This document shows positions 16,904 through 24,036 of a DNA stretch of 64,000 bases, in pieces. Origin of the DNA: Pseudomonas fluorescens (GTDB lineage Bacteria > Pseudomonadota > Gammaproteobacteria > Pseudomonadales > Pseudomonadaceae); the NCBI RefSeq assembly GCF_000802965.1, contig NZ_JSAK01000027.1, forward strand, positions 151,505 through 215,504, written 5' to 3'. Within the stretch, counting starts at the first letter, position 1; the number at the start of each line of letters is the position of its first letter. The notes beneath the pieces are model-generated. The model worked only from the letters and a program-made list of their open reading frames with translations. It made no database searches and was not told the DNA's origin. The translations under genes were made by a program, and so were the position numbers.

Positions 16904-17464
16904 ATGCAGCACAGACACAAAACGCAAGACAAGCATCAAGACGCCTTCGTCAAATTCCCCAAAGCTTTGATGGCTGCTACGCACTGGATCAGCCTGACCA
17001 CTGGTGAGGAAATCCAATTCACCCCATCGAACAAGATTCTTTGGCTTCACATCAAGGATCGCTTCGACTTCTTCGCCAGCTTGGGCAACGGGTGGTTTGA
17101 TAATCAGGAAGCGATTGCCGCAGCTACTGGCAGCAACATTAGCACCGTGAAGCGATTCCTTGCCGACCTGACAAAGCACGGATATCTCAAGGCATCGAAG
17201 AAAAAGGTTTGGGGATGCGCATTCTCTAATAGCTACACCGTCGTCCAAGACCTTGTTGGAATTGTTCGCACGGAGAGCAAGGCTGCAATGGCAGGGGGCG
17301 CTACGCCGACGGCGCCAGACGCGACACCGGAAGCAGCTCCAATCGTGGTAGCAATCGCGCCAACATCGACAGTAGCCACAATCACGAGTCCAGAAGCACC
17401 ACCTGTTATCGGGTTGGCATACCGCCCCCCATCGAACGACAGTGATCCTCCGAATTGGGGATAG
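16904..17464 (+). CDS. Winged-helix DNA-binding protein, putative replication initiator
   Basis: 186 aa from ATG 16904 with AGGAG about 9 bp upstream. Residues about 15-115 look like a phage-O/RepA-type winged helix: FVKFPKALM, then ILWLHIKDRFDFF, WFDNQEAIAAATGSNISTVKRFLADLTKHGYL (helix-turn-helix plus wing entry near 66-98), and SNSYTVVQDL. The C-terminal third is an Ala/Pro/Thr-rich linker (MAGGATPTAPDATPEAAP). Five iteron-like repeats and an AT-rich tract follow directly, and a palindrome-controlled promoter with a terminated leader precedes it. Context favours an origin-binding protein of the element; a plain transcriptional regulator is the alternative. Exact family not recognised. Confidence 0.75.
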   Translation: MQHRHKTQDKHQDAFVKFPKALMAATHWISLTTGEEIQFTPSNKILWLHIKDRFDFFASLGNGWFDNQEAIAAATGSNISTVKRFLADLTKHGYLKASKKKVWGCAFSNSYTVVQDLVGIVRTESKAAMAGGATPTAPDATPEAAPIVVAIAPTSTVATITSPEAPPVIGLAYRPPSNDSDPPNWG

Positions 17465-17468
17465 CAAC

Positions 17469-17581
17469 AGCTCAGAATGAGCTACCGCAAAGCTCAAATT
17501 GAACTTCCCCAGATAGCTCAAATTGAACCACCGCATAGATCAAATTGAGCTGCCGGCATAGCTCAAATTGCACCACTATTA
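17469..17581 (+). repeat. Five iteron-like direct repeats, candidate replication origin
   Basis: Repeats of AGCTCAAATTGA-x-C-x-x-CC start at 17469 (degenerate), 17491, 17515, 17537 and 17560, i.e. every 22-24 bp (about two helical turns), all in the same orientation. They begin 5 bp after the stop codon of the winged-helix gene. Direct iterons phased at 22 bp next to a DNA-binding protein gene are the hallmark of Rep-controlled plasmid origins. Confidence 0.8.
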
Positions 17582-17645
17582 AGATAGATAGAATAAGAAA
17601 GATATAACAAGAATAATTTATAAAGATAGATATACCAAGAAAAAG
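17576..17645. other. AT-rich tract next to the iterons (candidate unwinding element)
   Basis: About 70 bp with very few G or C, with repeated AAGATAGATA-like words (17581 and 17622 regions). Position next to the iterons is as expected for a DNA unwinding element. Confidence 0.55.
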
Positions 17646-17936
17646 GTTAGCACAGCACAGCGGGAGGCGTAAGCCGAAAGCTGAAGCTGACCCGCACTTA
17701 CCTAGTAGCTTCTCTTCCATAGTACTTATTGAAAATTATGAAGGTAAAGTCACCAAAGTAATTGTGGCTCCATGTAAGGGCAAGTCAGGCCTACAGCTAC
17801 CGCTGTGTAACATCCAGTGCTAAAGCTTTTGGGCTGTGCATAACGTTCAAACTTTAACAATGTGACAACTGGAACAACCGCCAATGGCACCACCTACTGA
17901 GGAAAATTCCTAACCAACACACAAGGAGATTTTAGC
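17646..17936. other. Intergenic region before the HNH/AP2-like gene
   Basis: About 290 bp without a credible gene. It should contain the promoter of the downstream gene; ACACAAGGAGATTTTAGC supplies its ribosome site. Confidence 0.35.
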
Positions 17937-18713
17937 ATGACCTACATCGACACTGACGGAGTTGAAACCCTTTCTCAATTTGGCAGAGGCTCCCGAACCG
18001 CAGTAACACCATATGCTCCGCTCAAAATACCGAGCTTCTTGAAACGAGCGCCATCACCAACAGTGCCAACACCAGAACCCATAGCGCCAGCATTACCAAT
18101 GTCGGCAATACCAGACACTGCCTTGGATTACGGTGTAGGCATTGATGATTCTCCAGAGGGTTCTGAGGATGCCGCTCACACTTCTTGGCTTGCGATGATG
18201 AAGCGGGTGTACCCCAAAGACCCCACTAACCCATACCCAACGTATGATGGCTGCTCTGTTGACCTTTGTTGGCACCTATACTCGGATTTCAAGAGGTGGT
18301 TTGATGTCAACCACATTGCAGGCTACCAACTGGACAAGGATATCCTGCAACCGGGTAACAGACTTTACAGTCCTGACACATGCGTCTTTGTCCCGGCGTA
18401 TATCAATCAGACTGTGAGGTGGAGGAGGAAAATGCCGAAATCGGGTTTCCCCGGCGTTAAAGCGTTTGCCGGCCTGTGGTACGCCAGCATTATGCACAAA
18501 GGAGTTCTCACCGATTACGAGAGCAGAAAGGATGCCCTTGAGGCGCACTGTGATTGGCAAAGGATGAAAGCTGATACTGTCGATGATCATCTTCATAATT
18601 ACTTGCAAGAAGTGGCGCCGGACTTGCGTGTTGTACGTGCATTGATCAGGTATGCCGACATGCTTCGATCAAACGCTGACCAAGGTGTTCCGACATTCAA
18701 GTACCAGCACTAA
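17937..18713 (+). CDS. Phage-type HNH/AP2-like DNA-binding protein
   Basis: 258 aa from ATG 17937, AGGAG at 8 bp. After a disordered Pro-rich N-terminus (about 1-75) comes WLAMMKRVYPKD...YPTYDGCSVDLCWHLYSDFKRWFD (about 84-123) and LDKDILQPGNRLYSPDTCVFVPAYIN (about 132-157). This is the conserved core of a protein family common in phages and related to HNH homing endonucleases (L-D-K-D-I, N-x-x-Y-S-P-x-T-C-x-F-V-P). A following segment (GVKAFAGLWYASIMHKGVLTDYESRKDALEAHCDW) resembles an AP2-like DNA-binding domain. Classical catalytic His residues are not evident, so it may bind rather than cut DNA. Role in the element unknown. Confidence 0.75.
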   Translation: MTYIDTDGVETLSQFGRGSRTAVTPYAPLKIPSFLKRAPSPTVPTPEPIAPALPMSAIPDTALDYGVGIDDSPEGSEDAAHTSWLAMMKRVYPKDPTNPYPTYDGCSVDLCWHLYSDFKRWFDVNHIAGYQLDKDILQPGNRLYSPDTCVFVPAYINQTVRWRRKMPKSGFPGVKAFAGLWYASIMHKGVLTDYESRKDALEAHCDWQRMKADTVDDHLHNYLQEVAPDLRVVRALIRYADMLRSNADQGVPTFKYQH

Positions 18714-18787
18714 CTATTGAAGAAGGAGGCAGCAGCGTTAACTGCTGTCTCCTGTCTACGCAATTTGCAGCCCAGTGAGCGCCCTGG

Positions 18788-19096
18788 CTACCGCAGGTAG
18801 AAGTAGAGGAACACGACAACCAGAACGACAAAAATCACTCGACCTTGGATTACGTCAGAGTTGGCCTTGTCCACCTTGATCTGTTTGTAGGTGTCAGTGT
18901 CGCTCAAGCCTTGAGACTTGTAGTGCATGATCTGATTGATCTGCTTGTCCAGATTCTTGTTGTGGCTGTCATTGCTTCGCATGGTCAGCCCCCACACGAC
19001 CAACCAAAGACCTCCAGTCAGGACGGTCATGATCACGTGCAAGACGTGGTTCGTGTTCTTCTTCTGGCTGGTCAGTACAAACAGTTTTTCGTTCAT
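18788..19096 (-). CDS. Small two-TM membrane protein
   Basis: 102 aa from ATG 19096 (MNEKLFVLTSQKKNTNHVLH), chosen because AGGG lies 6 bp upstream; two further upstream Met codons are possible. Hydrophobic segments lie at about 19-37 (VLHVIMTVLTGGLWLVVWGL) and 86-101 (VIFVVLVVVFLYFYL), separated by a charged region with predicted helix (about 42-80). Only gene on this strand in its neighbourhood, convergent with the HNH-like gene and divergent from the XRE regulator. Function unknown. Confidence 0.7.
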   Translation of the reverse strand: MNEKLFVLTSQKKNTNHVLHVIMTVLTGGLWLVVWGLTMRSNDSHNKNLDKQINQIMHYKSQGLSDTDTYKQIKVDKANSDVIQGRVIFVVLVVVFLYFYLR

Positions 19097-19208
19097 GGGC
19101 ATCCCTGTCAGGTGCGAGCTGGGTGAGCAACGAGGATACCAATGTATCAGTTGGTGTGTCATCAGATGGTGTGTTCACGATTGGAATACATCCGACCATC
19201 ATTTGTAG

Positions 19209-19430
19209 ATGCAACCAAATCAGAATCTGAGAAAGGGCTTCGGCCAACGAATTCGAGAGCTACGCACCAGTCAGGGCTTCAGTCAGGAGGCTTTCGCTGA
19301 TCGGTGTGGGTTCGTTCGAACGTACATGTCACGAATTGAGACGGGCACAGCCAACCCCAGCCTAGACGCGGCCAAGGTGCTTGCTGATGGACTGGGATTG
19401 ACCTTGTCAGAGCTGCTACAAGGGCTCTGA
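19209..19430 (+). CDS. XRE-family (Cro/CI-like) regulator
   Basis: 73 aa, a single helix-turn-helix domain: FGQRIRELRTSQGFSQEAFADRCGFVRTYMSRIETGTANPSLDAAKVLADGL, with the classic QEAFA-x-x-x-G-x-x-x-x-x-x-S-R-I-E-x-G spacing. No ligand domain. The ribosome site is weak. It may repress an element promoter, for example the palindrome at 16723-16743. Confidence 0.9.
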   Translation: MQPNQNLRKGFGQRIRELRTSQGFSQEAFADRCGFVRTYMSRIETGTANPSLDAAKVLADGLGLTLSELLQGL

Positions 19431-19462
19431 CGACCTCCAAACACAAACTCAAGGAATGAGCC

Positions 19463-19678
19463 GTGCCAGATAACACAGAAGCCCATGTAGCCACAGCGGA
19501 CGTGCTAACCCTCTTACTACACAACCAGCACGCCTTGGCTGCAGCAATTGAAGAAGTTGCCTTGTGGGCTAAAGCCAGTGGTACAAGCGAAGCCCATGAG
19601 AACGCCGTCACCGCATTGCGGACTCTCGATGCGAACGCTTCTGCCATCTGCTCTGGAATTCTTAAGCTCCGCCAATAA
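19463..19678 (+). CDS. Small hypothetical protein, 71 aa
   Basis: GTG start at 19463 preceded by CAAGGAATGAGCC. An acidic, all-helical protein (ALAAAIEEVALWAKASG, ENAVTALRTLDANASAICSGI) of a type often found as short Pseudomonas accessory proteins. It is 32 bp after the XRE gene and probably co-transcribed. No function can be assigned. Confidence 0.6.
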   Translation: MPDNTEAHVATADVLTLLLHNQHALAAAIEEVALWAKASGTSEAHENAVTALRTLDANASAICSGILKLRQ

Positions 19679-19860
19679 TCACGACCAAGAGAATCGAAGA
19701 CCTGGGAGAGATGGCGAACAAAGTCTTTCCTACGATCATGAATGTCATGGGCAATCGAAAAACAGAAACCACATGACCTTTCCAAGCTGTTCGACAAGGC
19801 TGGGATCAATCGGTGACCTGTTCTGAATAAACATTTGATGACAGAGGACGTTAAACAGAA

Positions 19861-20634
19861 ATGACTATGATCCCCGGCTTTTGGGATATCGGCCCTCACG
19901 ATCCCGTCGATGTCGAAGCCACTTGGCAAGAGTTTGTACGGTCAGTTGGCGGCCACGTTATTGAAGACCTCGTGCCCCACCCCAGAACATTTGAGAATGC
20001 GGATTTTCTCTTTTCCACTGTTCCGGTGGTGGCAGAGCTCAAGGAGATCAAGACAGAGTTCGAGAAGTCGGATGCCTTCGTGAAAGGATACTTGTCGCTA
20101 TTGCAGCGATTAATGGACGAGGACCCTGATTGGCGCCCTCAGCTTTTGGGGGGCACGGGCGAGTATCCAAAGTGGTTCTCTAGTGAGGTAATCCGCCTCT
20201 TCCGACCTCCAGTCTCGCGAATTATCAAGAAGGCCAACAATCAGATCAAAGCAACGAAGGAACATTTCAAGATCGTTGATCCAACAGGTGTGTTGGTGTT
20301 TGTAAATGATGGGTTCACTGCACTTGAGCCACATTTCGTTCATGCCCTAGCGTGTAGCATCCTGACCAACTCTTACTCTTCAATTGACTGCTTTCTTTAT
20401 GTCACCGTGAATCGTTACGTGGAGGTCGATGGGAGTGATGTGCCGCGACTGCTCTGGATGGCGACGTACAGCGACCGAGCTCCAGATTCACTTTCTGGGT
20501 TCATAACCGAGTTGGGGCGTAGCTGGCATGACTTTTTGGAAGCGAAAATAGGTCCGTTCACCGTGCCTAGAGAAGAGATTGAGGCAGGGAGCATCTCATC
20601 GCGAGCCATTGTTCTGCCTGACGAGAAGAGCTAA
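19861..20634 (+). CDS. Unknown protein with possible PD-(D/E)xK nuclease core
   Basis: 257 aa from ATG 19861. No family recognised. The N-terminal part reads EFVRSVGGHVIEDLVPH...NADFLFSTVPVVAELKEIKTEF: an acidic residue (D48) on one strand and E59-x-K61 on the next, with an upstream helix, the arrangement of PD-(D/E)xK restriction-like folds. The middle (IIKKANNQIKATKEHFKIVDPTGVLVFVNDGFTAL) looks like a helix-strand unit and the end is alpha/beta. Soluble, no signal peptide. Located between a regulator pair and the resolvase in the accessory part of the island, so a nuclease in defence or element maintenance is plausible. The motif call is inference. Confidence 0.7.
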   Translation: MTMIPGFWDIGPHDPVDVEATWQEFVRSVGGHVIEDLVPHPRTFENADFLFSTVPVVAELKEIKTEFEKSDAFVKGYLSLLQRLMDEDPDWRPQLLGGTGEYPKWFSSEVIRLFRPPVSRIIKKANNQIKATKEHFKIVDPTGVLVFVNDGFTALEPHFVHALACSILTNSYSSIDCFLYVTVNRYVEVDGSDVPRLLWMATYSDRAPDSLSGFITELGRSWHDFLEAKIGPFTVPREEIEAGSISSRAIVLPDEKS

Positions 20635-20644
20635 GCATTAGGCT

Positions 20645-20743
20645 GTATTCAAATGGGTACACCCCATGACCGGTCGTCGGTGAATACGGATTAGGTGTAT
20701 TCATAGGGTTGCTTTCAGTCTGATACACAGGCATTCTGAAAGC
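20645..20743. promoter_or_regulatory. Candidate res site upstream of the resolvase gene
   Basis: Nested inverted repeats fill this gap: GTATTC (20645) with GAATAC (20682); GTGTAT (20695) with ATACAC (20723), a 34-bp unit; and GCTTTCAG (20711) with CTGAAAGC (20736), a perfect 8-bp pair. Such tandem imperfect dyads directly before a Tn3-type resolvase gene are typical of res subsites, which also autoregulate the gene. Confidence 0.55.
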
Positions 20744-20775
20744 CTCTAGACCCTATGCACACAGGAGCCCACAAG

Positions 20776-21333
20776 ATGGTTGACGTTGCGTACATTCGAG
20801 TTTCATCCGTTGACCAGAATGTTGACCGCCAGTTGGACGGACTGACATTCACCAAGACATTCACGGACAAGGTGAGCGGCGCCACAACAGAACGTCCAGC
20901 CCTTCAAGATATGATTGGGTATGTGCGTGAAGGTGATGTTGTCCATGTGCATTCGATTGACCGCCTCGCTCGCAGCCTTCAAGACTTGCTGAAGCTGGTA
21001 GAACAGATCAACGCCAAAGGTGTGGCTGTGAAGTTCCACAAAGAGAACCTGCTCTTCACTGGCGACAAGCACGACGCAACCCAACACCTGATGTTGTCCA
21101 TGATTGGTGCTGTAGCTGAATTCGAACGCTCAATGATCAAAGAGCGCCAACGTGAAGGCATCGCCAAAGCTAAGGCCAAAGGGATTTACAAGGGACGCAC
21201 CAAGGCCGTATCCAATGACGACATTCACAAAGCAATCACAGTGGACAAGCTGAGTTACAGGGACGCTGCCAAAGCTCTTGGTGTATCCGTGTCGTCTGTT
21301 CAACGTGCAATGAAGGTCGCCATCAAGGTTTGA
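20776..21333 (+). CDS. Serine recombinase (resolvase/invertase family)
   Basis: 185 aa from ATG 20776, preferred over ATG 20755 because AGGAG lies 8 bp upstream. Catalytic N-terminus: VAYIRVSSVDQN with nucleophile S10; GDVVHVHSIDRLARSLQDLL (conserved Arg pair); MLSMIGAVAEFERSMIKERQREGIAKAKAKGIYKGR (helix E and linker). The C-terminal helix-turn-helix is SYRDAAKALGVSVSSVQRAMK. Small resolvases of this kind resolve plasmid or cointegrate multimers or invert segments. With the dyads upstream, it suggests dimer resolution of an autonomously replicating form of the element. Confidence 0.95.
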   Translation: MVDVAYIRVSSVDQNVDRQLDGLTFTKTFTDKVSGATTERPALQDMIGYVREGDVVHVHSIDRLARSLQDLLKLVEQINAKGVAVKFHKENLLFTGDKHDATQHLMLSMIGAVAEFERSMIKERQREGIAKAKAKGIYKGRTKAVSNDDIHKAITVDKLSYRDAAKALGVSVSSVQRAMKVAIKV

Positions 21334-21679
21334 TACAACACCGCTCATAGAGCCTCTGTGGGGCTCAGGGTTATTTTGGTTTTCCGCAGCTTTCTATTTA
21401 AGCCCGTCGTTTCTTGCTGAGCACCTCTAGTGGTGCGACTGGATTACTTTTTCCAGAATGACCCCACCCCTTCTTGCTGAAAGTGCCCATAAAAATTTGG
21501 GCGGCTGGGTAATTCGCCCATATCCCGACACTTAATCGTGAGCCTGCCACCATCGCACTGGGTTTACTACCTCGGACAAAACTTACAGATTATTTTTCAA
21601 TCGGAAAATCCCAACGAGTACCGAGGCGCATCATTATTTTTCGCGAGTGCTTGGATATTTTCCAGAAACGCCCCTCGCC
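21334..21679. other. Gene-free gap between the resolvase and the HEPN cassette
   Basis: No credible gene. It contains a direct repeat TTCTTGCTGA at 21411 and 21471 (exactly 60 bp apart), a GCACC-N6-GGTGC hairpin at about 21421-21436 and a GGGCG-N11-CGCCC dyad near 21498-21520. It separates convergent units, so terminators are expected. Confidence 0.4.
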
Positions 21680-22612
21680 CTATCTGTTTGGATCGTAGAG
21701 CGCCATCCTTGAATCAGATATCGTTCTATCCCATCGCTCAATGAATATCAGAAACTTATTGTAGTCATTCGCATATGTTTGAAGCCACTTGCCTATCCCT
21801 TCGCATACAGCAAGATAGAATGGATGGAGATTGAAATAATAGGTGTCGCCTACACCTTGCGCTTCCTCTGGTACGTTTCCTATCGATATTGAAATTCGTC
21901 GAGCCTTTTTCTTTAATACCTTGTTTGAATCAAGATTCGACATATGCAACATTCCATTTCTCATCTCCCAAAGCTCGTCAGCGGTGACGCCTATAGGCTT
22001 CAAGTCAACATAAGCGTCAAGCCATCTGCTAAACACGGCACGCTCTGATGGTTTCTTGTCGTAACCATATTCAACATGTGCAATGCTGTCGATACAGGAC
22101 ATGAATAGCTTGGCAGCAGATGCATAGTGCTTGTTATTGAAAAGGAGTTTGTAGGCCAACAAAAAATCGTCGTTAATAAGATCGGCATAGTGAAATGTAT
22201 TGTCTCTTGTATATTTTGCCAGCCAATCATCCATGACGCTTTTTTCTCCCATCTCCTGATTCACGTCATCCATATCTAGCGGAGCGTGATCTGAGACATA
22301 ATTTATCGAGGGCTTTCCGTCGAGAATTATTGTGATTCCATAGAGTGGTGTCCGTGTTTCGTGCGACTCAAATACATGCTCGAATAGTTCAAGCGCTGTA
22401 CCCAAGCGACAGCGTGCAGTATATGCACCGATTGTCAAACCTACTGGAGCTTTCGTTAGTGCTGCCTTTTGATAATCCCGCTCTACCGAAGTTTTCAGGT
22501 ACGCAAGTTTGTCTTCATCCGTGCCATCAACTTCGTAGCGTATATGTCCGAGAAACCCTACCCTTTCTTGTGCGTCTGCAATCAAGTAGAAGCTGTAAAT
22601 TGTTTCCTTCAC
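21680..22612 (-). CDS. HEPN-like domain protein of unknown function
   Basis: 310 aa. The N-terminal half (to about 110) is an uncharacterised alpha/beta region (FYLIADAQERVGFLGHIRYEV, PLYGITIILDGKPSINYVSDH). The C-terminal half is helical and looks HEPN-like: HYASAAKLFMSCIDSIAHVEYGY (about 162-184), then ADELWEMRNGMLHMSNLDSN with R218-N-G-M-L-H223, which fits the Rx4-6H RNase motif with its usual polar residue after Arg. It is the last gene of a minus-strand cassette, 24 bp after the zinc-ribbon gene. HEPN proteins are often RNase toxins or abortive-infection effectors; that role here is inference. Clearly AT-richer than chromosomal genes. Confidence 0.72.
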   Translation of the reverse strand: MKETIYSFYLIADAQERVGFLGHIRYEVDGTDEDKLAYLKTSVERDYQKAALTKAPVGLTIGAYTARCRLGTALELFEHVFESHETRTPLYGITIILDGKPSINYVSDHAPLDMDDVNQEMGEKSVMDDWLAKYTRDNTFHYADLINDDFLLAYKLLFNNKHYASAAKLFMSCIDSIAHVEYGYDKKPSERAVFSRWLDAYVDLKPIGVTADELWEMRNGMLHMSNLDSNKVLKKKARRISISIGNVPEEAQGVGDTYYFNLHPFYLAVCEGIGKWLQTYANDYNKFLIFIERWDRTISDSRMALYDPNR

Positions 22613-22636
22613 GCTTTGCTCTCCCTGCTGTCTTGG

Positions 22637-22822
22637 TTACTTCTGCAAGTGCTTCTCTTGCTTTTCAATGAGTTTCGCAGTCCAGTCTGTAGACCCGCTC
22701 CAGCGTTTCAACTCTTCACCGCAGACGCTGCAATCTATTGAGCCCGGATCTCGCACAGGGAATTTTTCTCCTGTGAGCTTGTAGATGGAGCCACATTTAC
22801 TGCAAGTAATTTCACTGCTCAT
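22637..22822 (-). CDS. Small zinc-ribbon protein
   Basis: 61 aa from ATG 22822 (MSSEITCSKCGSIYKL), chosen because GGAG lies 6 bp upstream; another ATG is 6 bp further upstream. Two Cys-x-x-Cys knuckles (CSKC at about 7-10 and CSVC at about 31-34) with a GEEL stretch form a four-Cys zinc ribbon; a Trp-rich helical tail follows (WSGSTDWTAKLIEKQEK). It lies between the membrane protein and the HEPN-like gene with gaps of 15 and 24 bp, clearly one operon. It could be an adaptor or nucleic-acid binder. Confidence 0.75.
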   Translation of the reverse strand: MSSEITCSKCGSIYKLTGEKFPVRDPGSIDCSVCGEELKRWSGSTDWTAKLIEKQEKHLQK

Positions 22823-22837
22823 ATGCATCTCCAGCCA

Positions 22838-23941
22838 TCATGTCGTCTTCGTCAACATGTAGATTATATAACCACCAATTACGGTGGTCGTTAGCGCCGA
22901 CACCCAAGACAAGATAGATGCCCCCCATCGTGCCGTCCAAGTATCCTTAGTATCAGCAAGACGAATGTATGCATTTGGAATGAATGCCATATGTAGCCAG
23001 CCTACAAGCTTGATCAAGCCGAAGACCAAAATACCAATCAAGATCTTCATCCAGAACTCTGACACATAGGTCATTGCTACTATCATCATGAACAGTGCAA
23101 GTTGATTTAGATTGAGCCCGAACCGCTTGAAGTTGGTGGCAAGGCTTTTTTCATTTTTTGCCAACTCGCTACGTATCATTTGTGCTTTACCTTCCACCCA
23201 GATCTCTCGCACACCCTGTACAACAACTCTATTGAAACCATGCTCCGCCAGTTCAGCAAACGCAAACTTATTAACACCAAACTCATCAGGCTCTTGCAAG
23301 TACACTTTCAGGTATGTCAAGTTTTTATGCTTACCCATCTGTGCAATGAAGTCTTTACCATGCTGTGTCACCTCAGCTCCGCCGCATCGATAAGTTACAA
23401 TCGGTTTCGCTTCCGCATTAAAGTCCTTCTTAACTGCTTCCATAAGCGACATCACATCGTCTTTTGCAAGCCTCAACGCACCTAGGGTGTACGACTGGGT
23501 ATAGAACTGTTCGATTTCAAGGTCTGTCTTTTCGGTGTTCGCAGCTCCCGCACCGTGTGGGTGGGCAGTGAATGGCCCTCCTGAACCTATCGAAGTTGAC
23601 CATTCTCCTTTTATGCTGCCCTCGGGAGTTAGTGCCGCTTTCACTAAAAGCTGGCCGTACTCAACCCCCTCCGCTTGTGTTATCGCATTGCCTGTCAGCT
23701 TTATTTCATCGTCATATGTGCCATTGACTTTATAGGTGACCAACCCATATTCATCGTCATGGAACCTGATAATGCCATCCAGTTCCTCCCCATCCTTTTC
23801 GAAAGTGATGGACAGATTCCCGGTATTCGTCCCGAAGGCTCTTCCTGCCCAGAGCTTCCCTAAATTTGCCACAGACCAGCACCCCCATGCTTTTCGGTTA
23901 TTTAACGAGTATAGCGGTGCCTTTTTCCAGAAAAGGTTCAT
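22838..23941 (-). CDS. Membrane protein with C-terminal three-TM domain
   Basis: 367 aa from ATG 23941; no strong ribosome site. Residues about 20-130 are beta-rich and lipocalin-like (WSVANLGKLWAGRAFGTNTG, ITFEKDGEELDGIIRFHDDEYGL, KGEWST). Residues about 140-260 are mixed alpha/beta (YTQSYTLGALRLAKDDVMSLME ... AELAEHGFNRVVVQGVREIWV). Three hydrophobic helices at about 279-296, 298-320 and 342-363 anchor the C-terminus. First gene of the membrane/zinc-ribbon/HEPN operon. A sensor or membrane effector with a soluble ligand domain is plausible; no known family recognised. Confidence 0.72.
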   Translation of the reverse strand: MNLFWKKAPLYSLNNRKAWGCWSVANLGKLWAGRAFGTNTGNLSITFEKDGEELDGIIRFHDDEYGLVTYKVNGTYDDEIKLTGNAITQAEGVEYGQLLVKAALTPEGSIKGEWSTSIGSGGPFTAHPHGAGAANTEKTDLEIEQFYTQSYTLGALRLAKDDVMSLMEAVKKDFNAEAKPIVTYRCGGAEVTQHGKDFIAQMGKHKNLTYLKVYLQEPDEFGVNKFAFAELAEHGFNRVVVQGVREIWVEGKAQMIRSELAKNEKSLATNFKRFGLNLNQLALFMMIVAMTYVSEFWMKILIGILVFGLIKLVGWLHMAFIPNAYIRLADTKDTWTARWGASILSWVSALTTTVIGGYIIYMLTKTT

Positions 23942-24036
23942 GTCGTGGCATATCTTGATTTTTCACATGTCCACGTTGCACCGACTGTCGCTGAAGGCGT
24001 GATAGCATTTTTACATCAAGTGATGGAGTTGGCCTG
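23942..24036. promoter_or_regulatory. Divergent promoter region of the membrane-protein genes
   Basis: 95 bp between the divergent starts at 23941 and 24037, which must contain both promoters. Shared control of the minus-strand cassette and the plus-strand membrane protein is therefore possible. No specific operator was identified. Confidence 0.4.

Noticed and set aside
16796..17536. 246-codon minus-strand frame over the winged-helix gene
   Set aside because: It is the antisense shadow of a gene with a clear ribosome site and domain, and its N-terminal part is translated iterons (repeated QFEL/FNLS words).
17469..17581. CRISPR array
   Set aside because: The repeats are about 15 bp with 7-9 bp between, far too tight for repeat-spacer structure, and no cas gene is near. 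Iterons fit better.
17472..17720. 82-codon minus-strand frame with a hydrophobic stretch
   Set aside because: Its text comes from the AT-rich tract and the iterons (VQFEL repeated four times); no ribosome site.
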